A stretch of 64,000 nt of DNA from Natronomonas salinimetallica (GCF_013839515.1 NZ_JACDNQ010000001.1:62001-126000), one strand, 5' to 3'; shown: positions 50,675 to 59,716, counted from the stretch's first letter. The notes: a model not told the origin generated them from the sequence alone. Numbers and translations are program-made.

Positions 50675-51994
50675 ATGCAGACGCTCGCGTTCGACGGCAG
50701 GACCGGAGCTAGCGGCGACATGATCCTCGCCGCGCTCGTGGCGGCCGGTGCCGACCCCGACGCCCTCGCTCCCGTCGAGGCCGCCCTCCCGATCGAGTAC
50801 CGGATCGACGAGACCGAACGAAAGGGTATCGTCGCCACGACGGCCGACGTCGTCTTCACGGGTGGTACCGACGGTTCGGTGACAGCGGACGACGAACACA
50901 TCGATACCCGCGAGCACGACGACTCACACTCCCACGAGCACGACGACTCACACTCCCACGAGCATCCCCACGCCGAGGGCAGCGGCCCGAACCGGACGTA
51001 CGCCGACTGTCGCAAAATCATCACCGCGATGGACCTTTCGGAGTCCGTCGAAACCGACGCACTGGCGGTGTTTCGGCTGCTCGGGGAGGCCGAGGCCCGC
51101 GTCCACGGGACCGATCTCGAATCCACACACTTCCACGAGGTCGGGGCCGACGACGCCATCGCCGACATCGTCGGTGCCGCGATCCTCATCGACGACCTCG
51201 GGGTCGAGTCGATCGTGACGACGCCGATCGCCGCGGGCGGCGGCGAGGTGTCGATGAGCCACGGTACCTATCCGGTCCCGGCTCCCGCCGTCACCTACGT
51301 CGCAAGCGAGGCCGACTGGGAACTGGCCGGCGGACCGCTCGAAGCCGAGCTGTTGACTCCGACGGGAGCGGCCGTGTTGGCACACTTCGCCGAGGGGGTC
51401 GACTCGCTCCCGCCGTTGTCGGTCGAGGCGGTCGGCTACGGCGCGGGAGGGATGTCCCTCCGCGACCGCCCGAACGTCCTCCGTGCGACGGCCGGCGAGA
51501 CGTCCGGGGACCTCGTCCGCGACGGGATCCGCGTTCTCGAAACAACGGTCGACGACGCGACGCCGGAGGTACTCGGCGGCCTCCACGATCGACTCGCCGA
51601 CGTCGGCGCGCGCGACGTGACGATCGTCCCAACGGTGATGAAAAAGTCCCGACCCGGCCACCTGATACGGGTTATCGTCCGGCCCGAGGACGTCGCAAGC
51701 GTCACTCGGCGGCTGGCGGCCGAGACCGGCACGCTCGGGATCAGAGAGACGCCGGCGACCCACCGCTGGATCGCCGAGCGCTCGATCGAGTCCGTCACTG
51801 TCGTGATCGGCGGCGAGGGCCACGAGATCGACGTCAAGGTCGCCATGGACGACGCCGGCAGCGTCTACGACGTGAGCGCCGAGTACGACGACTGTGCGGC
51901 GGTCGCCGACGAAACCGGCCTCCCGACCAGGGAGGTACTACGGCGCACGGAGGCGGCCTATCGGGACGACGAGGCGGCCCCCACTGACGTATAA
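50675..51994 (+). CDS. larC: LarC, nickel-pincer cofactor nickel insertase
   Basis: Inserts nickel into the pyridinium dithiocarboxylic mononucleotide to form the nickel-pincer cofactor of lactate racemase-type enzymes. The 439-residue protein begins MQTLAFDGRTGASGDM (residues 7-16 FDGRTGASGD is the family signature), has a His/Asp-rich loop (HDDSHSHEHDDSHSHEHPH in two halves, residues ~80-99) that probably holds nickel, STHFHEVGADDAIADIVG near 152, MSHGTYPVPAPA near 195 and ETTVDDATPEVLGGL near 290. Encoded in a single frame, unlike the split larC1/larC2 of Lactobacillus. larB and larE are not in the window. Confidence 0.93.
   Translation: MQTLAFDGRTGASGDMILAALVAAGADPDALAPVEAALPIEYRIDETERKGIVATTADVVFTGGTDGSVTADDEHIDTREHDDSHSHEHDDSHSHEHPHAEGSGPNRTYADCRKIITAMDLSESVETDALAVFRLLGEAEARVHGTDLESTHFHEVGADDAIADIVGAAILIDDLGVESIVTTPIAAGGGEVSMSHGTYPVPAPAVTYVASEADWELAGGPLEAELLTPTGAAVLAHFAEGVDSLPPLSVEAVGYGAGGMSLRDRPNVLRATAGETSGDLVRDGIRVLETTVDDATPEVLGGLHDRLADVGARDVTIVPTVMKKSRPGHLIRVIVRPEDVASVTRRLAAETGTLGIRETPATHRWIAERSIESVTVVIGGEGHEIDVKVAMDDAGSVYDVSAEYDDCAAVADETGLPTREVLRRTEAAYRDDEAAPTDV
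50912..50959 (+). repeat. Two 24-bp tandem units in the LarC His-rich loop
   Basis: Two adjacent 24-bp units encode EHDDSHSH twice, in the putative metal-holding loop. Copy number would change the number of His ligands. Confidence 0.9.
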
Positions 51995-52104
51995 GAGAGG
52001 ACTCGGGTCGACGGCGGGGGAGACAAACGAACGGACGGGAGCGGCGTGCGAACAGCGCGTCCGAAACCCCTCGGCTCGTACCGTCGGACGGATCGCCGGC
52101 GGTA

Positions 52105-53475
52105 TCAGAACGTCTCGAGGTAGCGATCGAGTTCCCAATCGGAGACGTCGACGAGGTACTCCTCGAACTCCTGGGTCTTCGCTTCGACGAACTTCTCCGC
52201 GATGTGGTCGCCGAGCGCATCGAGGACAACCTCGTCGTCCTCGAGGGCCTCGACGGCCCCGCCGAGGTTGCTCGGGAGGGTATCGATGCCGTACTGCTCG
52301 CGTTTGGCCTCGTCGAACTCGTAGATGTTCTCTCGAACCGGATCGGGGGCTTCGAGGCCCTGTTCGATGCCCTCGAGGCCGGCGTGAATCATGGCCGCGA
52401 AGGCGAGATACGGGTTACACGAGGGATCCGGCGAGCGCAGTTCGATGCGCGAGGACGCCGGAACGCGCGCGGCCGGCTTGCGGATCAACGCGGAGCGGTT
52501 CCGGTCGGACCACGCGACGTAGACGGGGGCCTCGTAGCCGGGGACGAGTCGCTTGTAGCTGTTGACCGTCGGGTTCGCGACCGCGGTGATCGCGGGGGCG
52601 TGTTCGAGAACGCCGGCGAGATACGAGTGGGCCGTCTCCGAGAGGTTGAACTCGTCGTCCTCGTCGTGGAAGGCGTTTTCGCCGTCCTTGAAAAGCGACA
52701 TGTGGGTGTGCATCCCCGAGCCGTTGATCTTCGGGATCGGCTTGGGCATGAACGTGGCGTGGAGGTCGTGTTGGGCGGCGATCGCCCGGACGACCGTCCG
52801 AAACGTCCCGACGTTGTCGGCGGTTGTCAGCGCGTCGTCGTACTCGAAGTTGATCTCGTGTTGGCCACGGGCGACCTCGTGGTGGGAGGCCTCGATCTCG
52901 AAGCCCATCTCCTCGAGCCCGTAGATGATGTCGCGGCGCACGTCGCTGGCGAGGTCCTTCGGAGCGAGGTCAAAATAGCCGCCCTGGTCGCCGGTTTCCG
53001 TGGTCGCTCGACCCTCTTCGTCCTCCTCGAAGAGGAAGAACTCGGGTTCGGGCGCGAAGTTGATATCGTAGCCCATCCCCTCGGCACGGTCGATGGCGCG
53101 TTTGAGCACGTAGCGGGGGTCGCCCTCGAAGGGTTCGCCGGTGGAGGTGTTGTAGACGTCACAGATCATCCGGGCGGAAGCGCCGTCCTCGCGTTTCCGC
53201 CACGGGAGCACGGCGAACGTACTCGCGTCCGGAATGAGCCGCATATCGGACTCTTGGATGCGGACGAACCCTTCGATTGAGGAGCCATCGAAGTAGATAC
53301 CGTCGGTGAATGCCTTCTCGGCTTGCTCGGCCGGGACGGCGACGTTCTTGACCGTTCCGAGGATGTCCGTGAACTGCAATCGAAGGAACCCGACGTCCTT
53401 TTTTTCTATCTCGTCGAGAACGGCCTGTGCCTCGTCCGTTAGCCCGCCATCGGCGGTTACGTTGTCGTTCGTCAT
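52105..53475 (-). CDS. glnA: Glutamine synthetase
   Basis: ATP-dependent condensation of ammonia with glutamate. The 456-residue GSI-type subunit has the N-terminal beta-grasp region with [20 protein letters not shown] near 62-70, the catalytic [10 protein letters not shown] near 143, [20 protein letters not shown] near 200, [12 protein letters not shown] near 252 and [19 protein letters not shown] near 340. No adenylylation-loop Tyr motif is obvious. It is divergent from lrp across 127 bp; the promoter on the minus strand includes a TTTTAGTA-type box near 53507-53514. The pairing of glnA with an Lrp regulator is common in haloarchaea. Confidence 0.95.
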   Translation of the reverse strand: MTNDNVTADGGLTDEAQAVLDEIEKKDVGFLRLQFTDILGTVKNVAVPAEQAEKAFTDGIYFDGSSIEGFVRIQESDMRLIPDASTFAVLPWRKREDGASARMICDVYNTSTGEPFEGDPRYVLKRAIDRAEGMGYDINFAPEPEFFLFEEDEEGRATTETGDQGGYFDLAPKDLASDVRRDIIYGLEEMGFEIEASHHEVARGQHEINFEYDDALTTADNVGTFRTVVRAIAAQHDLHATFMPKPIPKINGSGMHTHMSLFKDGENAFHDEDDEFNLSETAHSYLAGVLEHAPAITAVANPTVNSYKRLVPGYEAPVYVAWSDRNRSALIRKPAARVPASSRIELRSPDPSCNPYLAFAAMIHAGLEGIEQGLEAPDPVRENIYEFDEAKREQYGIDTLPSNLGGAVEALEDDEVVLDALGDHIAEKFVEAKTQEFEEYLVDVSDWELDRYLETF

Positions 53476-53557
53476 GTTTCTCGTCGTCTGTTTCGAAGTG
53501 TCCCCGTACTAAAACCTTGCTGCTCTGCGCAAATCTCTCACCCCTACGGAAAGAACT

Positions 53558-53578
53558 GAATATTCGTAAACTTCTAAA
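53558..53578 (+). promoter_or_regulatory. Palindrome and TATA-like box upstream of lrp
   Basis: GAATATTC (53558-53565) is a perfect 8-bp palindrome just before TTCTAAAG (53572-53579), which is 24-31 bp upstream of the lrp ATG. The palindrome is a candidate Lrp autoregulatory site in the shared glnA-lrp gap. Confidence 0.45.
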
Positions 53579-53602
53579 GCCTGGGTCGAGTACCGGAGTG
53601 TA

Positions 53603-54055
53603 ATGACGTACGAAAATCTCGACCGGAAGTTGGTAAACGCGCTCCTCGAGGACGGCCGGGCATCGCTCCGCTCGCTCGGGGAGGATCTGGACGTCTCCGT
53701 GACGACGGTCTCGAATCACATCTCGAATCTCGAAGAGGAGGGTATCATCCAGGGATACGCCCCGATCGTCGATTACGGCGAGTTGGGCTACGACGTGACT
53801 GCGATCATCCAACTCAAAGTCGAGGGGAGCGCGCTCCCCGACATCACCGACCGGCTTCAGGACCACAAACACATGGTGACCGTCTACGAGACCACCGGAG
53901 ACCACGACGTCATCGCGGTCGGGAAGTTCACCGACACGGATCACATGAACGAACAGATCAAAGAGCTGCTCATCGACCCCGACATCAAGGAGTCGAACAC
54001 GAGCGTCGTGCTCAACAGCGTCGTCGAGAACCAGCAGTTCGACCTGCAGTACTGA
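53603..54055 (+). CDS. lrp: Lrp/AsnC-family transcriptional regulator
   Basis: A 150-residue regulator with an N-terminal winged helix-turn-helix ([35 protein letters not shown] in parts: [35 protein letters not shown], residues ~6-52) and a C-terminal RAM ligand-binding domain (about 62-145, [26 protein letters not shown]). It likely senses an amino acid, plausibly glutamine or glutamate, and controls the divergent glnA and itself. Leaderless spacing from its TATA box. Confidence 0.92.
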   Translation: MTYENLDRKLVNALLEDGRASLRSLGEDLDVSVTTVSNHISNLEEEGIIQGYAPIVDYGELGYDVTAIIQLKVEGSALPDITDRLQDHKHMVTVYETTGDHDVIAVGKFTDTDHMNEQIKELLIDPDIKESNTSVVLNSVVENQQFDLQY

Positions 54056-54130
54056 TACCGACGCCCCGACTGTCCGGACGTTCGTGGCGACCGCACGTCA
54101 CCGGGACGCGACTCCCGTGAAAGCGGTATC
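54054..54130. repeat. Foldback element between lrp and hisH (copy F, weaker)
   Basis: GATACCG (54054-54060, beginning in the lrp TGA stop) is complementary to CGGTATC (54124-54130). GTCCGGAC and CGGGA-N6-TCCCG are inner palindromes. It lies between convergent genes. Confidence 0.5.
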
Positions 54131-54140
54131 GCCGACGGCG

Positions 54141-54785
54141 TCACTCCAGACAGTACCCGACGAAGTTCCGGAGGATCCGAAGCCCCGTCTCGCTCGATTT
54201 CTCGGGGTGAAACTGGGTGCCGAAGACGTTGCCGGCCTCGTTGGCGACGATCGCCGGGAACTCGACGCCGTACTCGGTCGTCGCGACGACGGCCCCCTCG
54301 TCGTCAGGGGCGGCGTAGTAGGAATGAACGAAGTAGGCGTAGTTGCCGTCGATTCCCTCGGCGATCGGGTGCTCGCGCCGGACGTCGAGTTCGTTCCATC
54401 CCATGTGCGGTACCTTCTGTCCCTCGTCGAACCGGAGGTTCGTCCCGGGGACGAGATCGAGCCCCTGGACGTCGCCCTCGCCGACCGTCTCGGCCTCCTC
54501 GCTGGTCGTGAGAAGCATCTGCATCCCGAGGCAGATACCGAAGAGGGGCCGGCCCTCCGCGGCGGCGTCGACGAGCGCGTCCCGGAAGGGACCGGCGTTG
54601 TCCATCCCCTCGCTGAACGCGCCGACACCCGGCAGTACGATCCCGTCGGCGGCGTCGAAGTCCGCGGGGTCCGCAGAGAGCGTCACGTCGGCCCCGGCGC
54701 GTTCTAACCCCCGGGTGACACTCCGGAGGTTCCCGAGTCCGTAATCGACGAGGACGACGTCCGCCGCCCGCTGAGTGGTGTTCAT
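54141..54785 (-). CDS. hisH: Imidazole glycerol phosphate synthase, glutamine amidotransferase subunit
   Basis: Supplies ammonia from glutamine to HisF in histidine synthesis. The 214-residue class I amidotransferase has VDYGLGNLRSV near 13, LPGVGAFSEGM near 50, FGICLGMQMLL near 82 with nucleophilic Cys, HMGWNELDV near 126, and TQFHPEKSSETGL near 190 with the catalytic His and Glu. No other his gene is adjacent, so it stands alone as in other haloarchaea. Convergent with lrp. Confidence 0.95.
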   Translation of the reverse strand: MNTTQRAADVVLVDYGLGNLRSVTRGLERAGADVTLSADPADFDAADGIVLPGVGAFSEGMDNAGPFRDALVDAAAEGRPLFGICLGMQMLLTTSEEAETVGEGDVQGLDLVPGTNLRFDEGQKVPHMGWNELDVRREHPIAEGIDGNYAYFVHSYYAAPDDEGAVVATTEYGVEFPAIVANEAGNVFGTQFHPEKSSETGLRILRNFVGYCLE

Positions 54786-54834
54786 GCGTCAGTTTCGGCG
54801 GCCGTCGGCAAAGTCGGTTTGGGTTCCCGCAGCC

Positions 54835-54883
54835 GTTCGCCGGTCGGCTCGCGTTCGCCGGTCGGTTCGCGTTCGCCGGGCGG
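54835..54883. repeat. 18-bp tandem repeat upstream of hisH
   Basis: GTTCGCCGGTCGG(C/T)TCGC occurs at 54835 and 54853, with a shortened third copy from 54871 to 54883. It fills most of the gap between divergent hisH and the frameshifted gene. Confidence 0.88.
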
Positions 54884-54922
54884 CCAGCCACTATAACAAG
54901 CGGGTCCCGTACGTTCCGTCGT

Positions 54923-55104
54923 ATGACCGGTGATCCGCTGGTGGCCCCCGAAACGAGGATCACGCTCGTGTTCATGTTCCTCGGGCTCACGGCGTGGTAC
55001 GTAGCCCAGGCCGCCACGGAGAGCGATCCGTTGGTCTCTTCGGAATCGGGATCGTGCTTCCGACGCTCATCAACGAGTTGCGGCGTCACGCGGGCTCGGA
55101 GTGA
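54923..55104 (+). pseudogene. Frameshifted small membrane protein
   Basis: From ATG 54923 the frame reads MTGDPLVAPETRITLVF then FLGLTAWYVAQAATESDPL, one membrane helix. Near 55030 the sense continues in the frame one base earlier as VGLFGIGIVLPTLINELRRHAGSE followed by TGA at 55102-55104 (in parts: VGLFGIGIVLPTL, INELRRHAGSE), a second helix with a charged end. Joining the frames gives about 60 residues, a natural two-helix protein, while the uninterrupted frame instead runs on through minisatellites with shadow composition. A lost base, a sequencing error or programmed frameshifting would each explain it. Confidence 0.6.
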
Positions 55105-55140
55105 ACGGACTACGACGTCCCTGGATCAGATACCCCCCGA

Positions 55141-55248
55141 CAGCCACACGCCTCCCCAGCCGACCTCGACAGCCACACGCCTCCCCAGCCGACCTCGACA
55201 GCCACACGCCTCCCCAGCCGACCTCGACAGCCACACGCCTCCCCAGCC
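55141..55248. repeat. 29-bp minisatellite
   Basis: Units starting CAGCCACACGCCTCCCC at 55141, 55170, 55199 and 55228; the first three are complete and identical, the last is cut after 21 bp. Not a multiple of three. Lies between the frameshifted gene and the uracil-DNA glycosylase gene in a gap of about 400 bp (55105-55501) that holds no gene I can support. Confidence 0.93.
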
Positions 55249-55394
55249 GATTCGCTCGCTCTCGGGCGCGTTCGCGCCCGTTCGCGCGCGAAACCTTCGG
55301 TTCCGCGCCGCTCATCCCTCGCACGTGGTTCGTGGCCGGCCCGCGCTTTCTCACGGCTCGCGGCGCTCGCCGTTCGCGCGCGTCGGACACGGCC

Positions 55395-55475
55395 ACCGAG
55401 CGCGCGCCACGGCGGTATCTCACCGAGCGCGCGCCACGGCGGTATCTCACCGAGCGCACGCCACGGCGGCGTCGT
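55395..55475. repeat. 27-bp minisatellite
   Basis: Three units of ACCGAGCGCGCGCCACGGCG plus GTATCTC at 55395, 55422 and 55449, the last with two changes. It ends 27 bp before the stop of the glycosylase gene. Confidence 0.92.
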
Positions 55476-55501
55476 GCGATTCAACGCTCGCCCAGCACGG
55501 T

Positions 55502-56083
55502 TCAAAACTCGCCCAGCCGCGATTGGTCGCCGCCGCCATCGACCAACTCGACGGCGGATTCGAGCGCCGAGGCGAACGTCTCCCGCTGGCTCGGGTCGTA
55601 CAGCGTCGCGGCGGGATGGACACAGACGAGCACGCGACGCGTCGCGCCGGCGATCCGGACGTCATGGACCGACCCGGCCTCGGCGGTCACCGGGACCGAC
55701 CGACCGAGCAGGTGTTCGGAGGGCACCTTCCCGAGCGTGACGATCACGTCGGGGTCGACCGCGTCGATCTCGCCTTCGAGATGCGGTCGGCAGTTCGTCA
55801 GTTCCTCGGCCGTCGGATCCCGGTTGTCCGGCGGCCGACATCGCGCGCAGTTCGTGATCCGGACGTCCCCTCGGGCGAGCCCCAGATCCCGGAGTGCGCC
55901 GTCGAGGACCTCGCCGGACCGACCGACGAACGGCTCCCCGGTGTCGTCCTCCCGCTCGCCGGGGGCTTCGCCGACGAAACACAGCGCCGCGTCCGTCGGC
56001 CCGACGCCGTTGACGATACGGCTCCGGGAGGCACATAGCTTCTCACACCGCCTACAGTCCGAGACATCGATCTCGTCGGTCAC
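55502..56083 (-). CDS. Uracil-DNA glycosylase, family 4 (iron-sulfur)
   Basis: Removes uracil from DNA formed by cytosine deamination. The 193-residue protein has the [4Fe-4S] cysteines in CRRCEKLC near residue 10 and CARCRPP near 90, motif 1 FVGEAPGEREDDTGEPFVGRSG near 38-59 (FVGEAPGERED then GEPFVGRSG), VTLGKVPSEHLLG near 121 and CVHPAATLYDP near 157 as the last active-site motif. The GTG at 56083 fits family 4 length and the N-terminal cysteine spacing; an ATG at 56164 would add 27 residues. Same strand as DUF99 and DUF5786. Confidence 0.92.
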   Translation of the reverse strand: MTDEIDVSDCRRCEKLCASRSRIVNGVGPTDAALCFVGEAPGEREDDTGEPFVGRSGEVLDGALRDLGLARGDVRITNCARCRPPDNRDPTAEELTNCRPHLEGEIDAVDPDVIVTLGKVPSEHLLGRSVPVTAEAGSVHDVRIAGATRRVLVCVHPAATLYDPSQRETFASALESAVELVDGGGDQSRLGEF

Positions 56084-56229
56084 GTCCGTCCGATGGACGT
56101 GCCGGGAGTTAACGCCGACGATAACCGGAGCCCCACGCCGCGTCCCACCGCCGGACAGCGGCATCGATACGGCCAACCCGGAACGGCTCCCCGTCGAGCG
56201 TGGCCGTCGTTCCGCCCGACGGGATAGGG

Positions 56230-56811
56230 CTATCCGTCGGTCAAGATACCGTCCCGGCGGGCGGCATCGATCCGACTCGCGAGCGTGCCTGCGACCCGCA
56301 GCGGCTCCGGACGGCGTTCGTGGGTGTATGCCCCGAGGACGGCGTCCGCCTCGGCCGGTTCGAGGCCGATGCTCCTGACGAAGAGGGGCCGTCCGTCGAC
56401 TTCGACCCGCCGCCGATCGGGGAGCGACCGATACGTGTCCAGCCTCGCCACCCGCGCCTCGCCGTCGAAGGCCGCCTCGATACCGGCTTCGAGCCCGTCG
56501 CTGTCCTCGAAGGAGACGGAGAGGACGGGACGGTCGGTCGCGGCCGCGAGCGCTTCGAGGTCGACGAGGTTGTACCACGCGAGGGCGACTCCCGCCACCA
56601 TGAGATACCGGACGTCGGGCCGCTCGAGACGGTTCCAGATATCGAGCACGCCGTCGGTCGCGTCCCGACCGCCGACCGCACAGCGCGACATTTCGGCGTC
56701 GTCGACAGCGCGGTCCACGCGGACGACCGCCCCACAGAGCGTGCTCGTCGTTCCGTCGGCTCGACCCCGGTAGGACTCGGCGATCCCGAGCGCTCGCTGC
56801 CCGGATTTCAC
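56230..56811 (-). CDS. DUF99 (UPF0215) protein, endonuclease V-like fold
   Basis: A 193-residue archaeal protein of the DUF99 family. RALGIAESYRG opens the first strand in the place where family members have an acidic Gly-rich motif, VRYLMVAGVALAWYNLVDLEALAAATDRPVLSVSFED (in parts: VRYLMVAGVALAWYN, RPVLSVSFEDS) follows near 67-100, and the C-terminus has PLRVAGTLASRI. The family is structurally related to endonuclease V, which cuts at deaminated adenine, so a nucleic-acid repair role is possible; here GIAESY lacks the usual DD, so activity is uncertain. GTG start overlaps the stop of DUF5786 (GTGA), and uracil-DNA glycosylase follows 146 bp downstream. Confidence 0.8.
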   Translation of the reverse strand: MKSGQRALGIAESYRGRADGTTSTLCGAVVRVDRAVDDAEMSRCAVGGRDATDGVLDIWNRLERPDVRYLMVAGVALAWYNLVDLEALAAATDRPVLSVSFEDSDGLEAGIEAAFDGEARVARLDTYRSLPDRRRVEVDGRPLFVRSIGLEPAEADAVLGAYTHERRPEPLRVAGTLASRIDAARRDGILTDG

Positions 56812-56993
56812 CGGTCTCGAAACTCCTGATACGCTTCCAGAAGGTCCTCGCCCGAGGCGTCGTCGTACTCGAAGTGGATCTCGCCCTCGTGGGCCGTCCC
56901 CGTTCGCGTCCCATCCTCGTGGCGTCCGTCACGTTCGTCGATGTCGATCCCGTGGTTCTCCTGTTCGGATTCGTCGTAGCTCCCGAACCCCAT
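56808..56993 (-). CDS. Small acidic DUF5786-type protein
   Basis: A 61-residue acidic protein that begins MGFGSYDESEQENHG, the recognisable start of the haloarchaeal DUF5786 family, and ends in the amphipathic DASGEDLLEAYQEFRDR. The centre is charged and low-complexity (DERDGRHEDGTRTGTAHEG). ATG 56993 is preferred over the one 27 bp upstream since the family starts at MGFGSYDES. It overlaps DUF99 by 4 bp (GTGA). Function unknown. Confidence 0.8.
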   Translation of the reverse strand: MGFGSYDESEQENHGIDIDERDGRHEDGTRTGTAHEGEIHFEYDDASGEDLLEAYQEFRDR

Positions 56994-57161
56994 GACAACT
57001 GGTAACAGCGACAGGAACATAAATCATACGACGGCGATGACGACACGGACGACGATGACGGCGACGGTGGGAGCGACCCGTCCGATATCACGGGCCGAAT
57101 CGGCCAGTACCGTTATCAACGGGTTCGCCGTACACCGAATCGATGTGTCAGGTGGTGTCGC

Positions 57162-59549
57162 ATGGCTACCGGTGACCGCGAGCCATCGGCGATCGTACTC
57201 TACGTCGGCCACGGCACCGTAACCGATCCCGACGGCCGGTTCCGTCTCGAGCGTGTCCCGCCCGGGTCCGTCGCGTCGCGCGCGGCGTCCGCGGACTGTA
57301 TCGTCGTCGAGGAACCCGGCGGCGGAGTGAGGACGCTCGAACGGCTCCGCGAGACGTCGGTGCCGACCGTCCTCTACGACCGAACGGCGGATCCGACCGT
57401 CGCCGCTCGGGCCACCCAACTCGGGGTCACGGAGTACGTCACCGACGGGATGGACGAACGGCCGATCGACCGTATCGCCGCCGTCGCCGGCGTGTCGGGC
57501 GAGCGGCCGGCGGACTGCCGAGCGGGGGCCGCGATGGAGTCGCTTCGGGAGGCCCTCGACGACCGGTCGGATCCCTTTAGCGACACCGTAGAAGCGATCC
57601 TGCAGGCCGGATGCGAACGGTTCGGGGCGTCGTTCGGAGCGCTCGCGGCGGTCGATGGCTCCTCGTACTCGGTCGTCACCGCGGCTGGCGGGGTAGATCT
57701 CGATCGAACGGTGCTTTCACGGACCTTCTGCCGCCGGACGGTCCGTCTGGAGGGTCCGTGTTGTCTTCCCGATACGGGGAACGCGCTCGGAAACGAGGAA
57801 GTGACCGGTCCCTTCGACCGGCTCGGGAGCTACCTCGGGACGACCGTCCGGGCCGGAGGGGAACGATATGGGACGGTGTGGTTCGGTACCGAGACGCCGA
57901 GACAGCGGTTTTCCGGGTCCGAACGGGGGTTCTTAGAGCTGCTCGCCGGAGCGTTGGGCGGGGAGATCGAGGCCGACCGCCGCCGCCGGGCGCTCCGGGC
58001 GACGGCGGACGGACACGAGCGAGCGATCGGTTCGCTCGCCGCCGCCGGTCGGTCGTTCCGGGCGGCGGAGACGGCCACCGAAATCGCCGAAACCGCCGCC
58101 GAAACCGCCGCCGAAATCGCCGACGTCGAGATCAGCGCGGTCAGGCTCTTCGAGGACGGTACCCCGGTCGCGAGGGCGGGCAGCCCCGAGGACAGCCGGA
58201 CCGGCCCGACAGATCGGACATCGAGCCTGGAGCCCCGTCCGGGGGAGTTGATCATCGGGGACGGATCCGGAACCGGCGGCGTCGGGATGCGCTCGGCGAC
58301 GGTGACACTCGGCGATCGGGGGCTCTTGTCTATCGGTGACGGGACCGGAACGATCACGGAGGCGGAGCGGAGCCGACTCTCGCTGTTGGCGATGCAGGTC
58401 GAATCGGCACTACGCCGGGTCGACCGGTCGGGTCCGCCCGACTCGGATATTCCGGAGGGGAAGGGCCGCCCGGAGGATAAGACGGCCCCCGATCGTACGT
58501 CCGGGGGCGATCACGACGCGGTCGGAAGCGACCGTGATCGGTTCCAGCACCTCTTCGATTCGCTTCCCGACGCCGCTGTCGACGTCGAGTTCCTCGGTGG
58601 CGAACCGATCGTTCGTCGGGTCAACGAGGCGTTCGAGGAGACGTTCGGCCACGAGGAATCGGCCATCAGGGACACGCCGCTCAACGACGCCATCGTCCCG
58701 GCGGACCGCGAGGCCGAAGCCGAGCGACTGGACCAAACCTCCATACAGCAGGGCCAAGACTCGGCCGAAGTCGAACGGCTGGCCGCCGACGACAGGCGGA
58801 CGTTCCTGTTTCGGGGGTTCAGCTACTCCCACGAGGGGACAGAGCGCGGGTTCGGAATCTACACGGACATGACGGACCGCCTCGAACAGGAACGCCGACT
58901 TCGGGTCCTTCACCGTGTGTTGCGGCACAACCTCCGAAACGAGATGACCGCGATCATCGGATACGCGAACATCCTGAACGAGGAGGTCGCGGACGAGACG
59001 TGTCGCGAGTACGCCGAGCACATCTACGACCGGTCGATGGACGTCTCGAAACTCGGCGATCAGGTCCGACGCATCCAGCAGGCGCTCGACCTCGACCGCC
59101 AGCGGGTCGCACTCGACCCGGAGCCGCTCGTGAATACGCTCGTCGACCGGTTCGAAACGGATTATCCGGACGTAACGATCAGCGTCTCGAACGACGCGTC
59201 GGGTGAGGTCGTCGGCGACGAACTGCTGAAAGTCGCCGTCGAGAACCTGATCGAAAACGCCGTCCAACACCATCCGGGGGCGGCGACGGTACACATCGGA
59301 CTGAGCGACGACGACGAGTGGCTCGACATCACGGTCGAGGACGACGGCCCCGGGATCCCCGAACGCGAGCGTGCCATCGTGAGCGGGGATCGAGAGATCA
59401 CCCAACTGGATCACAGCGTCGGGCTCGGCCTGTGGCTCTCACGGTGGATCGTACGCGGCGTCGGCGGACGGCTCGTCTTCGGGGAACGCACGGACGGCGC
59501 GGCGGTGACGCTCCGGTTCCGCCGGGCGGACGGGCAGATCGGGGACTGA
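57162..59549 (+). CDS. GAF/PAS sensor histidine kinase (kinase 4)
   Basis: A 795-residue soluble kinase of normal chromosomal GC content. A degenerate receiver-like N-terminus (1-115, IVLYVGHG and TEYVTDG but no phospho-Asp in a DxxMP context) precedes two GAF domains (about 130-280 and 295-420), a PAS domain (450-565), HisKA with LHRVLRHNLRNEMTAIIG near 583 and HATPase_c with VENLIENAVQHH near 694, DDGPGIPE and SVGLGLWLS. A run of ETAAETAAEIA near 310 likely extends a coiled helix. Unlike the three kinases at 33.5-40 kb it appears native. No response regulator adjoins. Confidence 0.9.
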   Translation: MATGDREPSAIVLYVGHGTVTDPDGRFRLERVPPGSVASRAASADCIVVEEPGGGVRTLERLRETSVPTVLYDRTADPTVAARATQLGVTEYVTDGMDERPIDRIAAVAGVSGERPADCRAGAAMESLREALDDRSDPFSDTVEAILQAGCERFGASFGALAAVDGSSYSVVTAAGGVDLDRTVLSRTFCRRTVRLEGPCCLPDTGNALGNEEVTGPFDRLGSYLGTTVRAGGERYGTVWFGTETPRQRFSGSERGFLELLAGALGGEIEADRRRRALRATADGHERAIGSLAAAGRSFRAAETATEIAETAAETAAEIADVEISAVRLFEDGTPVARAGSPEDSRTGPTDRTSSLEPRPGELIIGDGSGTGGVGMRSATVTLGDRGLLSIGDGTGTITEAERSRLSLLAMQVESALRRVDRSGPPDSDIPEGKGRPEDKTAPDRTSGGDHDAVGSDRDRFQHLFDSLPDAAVDVEFLGGEPIVRRVNEAFEETFGHEESAIRDTPLNDAIVPADREAEAERLDQTSIQQGQDSAEVERLAADDRRTFLFRGFSYSHEGTERGFGIYTDMTDRLEQERRLRVLHRVLRHNLRNEMTAIIGYANILNEEVADETCREYAEHIYDRSMDVSKLGDQVRRIQQALDLDRQRVALDPEPLVNTLVDRFETDYPDVTISVSNDASGEVVGDELLKVAVENLIENAVQHHPGAATVHIGLSDDDEWLDITVEDDGPGIPERERAIVSGDREITQLDHSVGLGLWLSRWIVRGVGGRLVFGERTDGAAVTLRFRRADGQIGD

Positions 59550-59630
59550 TACGGACCGTTGTCGTCCGAGCGCGGCCACCGCCGAAACGGTGCGAGCGGT
59601 GACCGGTCCATCGGTACGGCGGTCCGTATC
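59548..59630. repeat. Foldback element after kinase 4 (copy B)
   Basis: GATACGGACCG (59548-59558, starting in the TGA stop) is the exact complement of CGGTCCGTATC (59620-59630). Inside, CGGCCACCGC pairs with GCGGTGACCG with one mismatch. Total 83 bp. Confidence 0.72.
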
Positions 59631-59686
59631 GTAGGCTCGGCCGGGGGCCGTTCCGGGCCGACGGTCCCGACGCCGCCGTCCGACGG

Positions 59687-59694
59687 TATAAATA
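59687..59694 (+). promoter_or_regulatory. TATA element for the MBL hydrolase gene
   Basis: TATAAATA, 23-30 bp before the ATG at 59717, one of the best TATA boxes of the window and placed for a leaderless transcript. Confidence 0.7.
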
Positions 59695-59716
59695 TCCGGG
59701 CAGCCGTGGAACACCC

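Noticed and set aside
55141-55475. Possible CRISPR array
   Set aside because: Units are directly adjacent without spacers and no cas gene is near; these are minisatellites. The same holds for 44578-44798 and 61819-61931.
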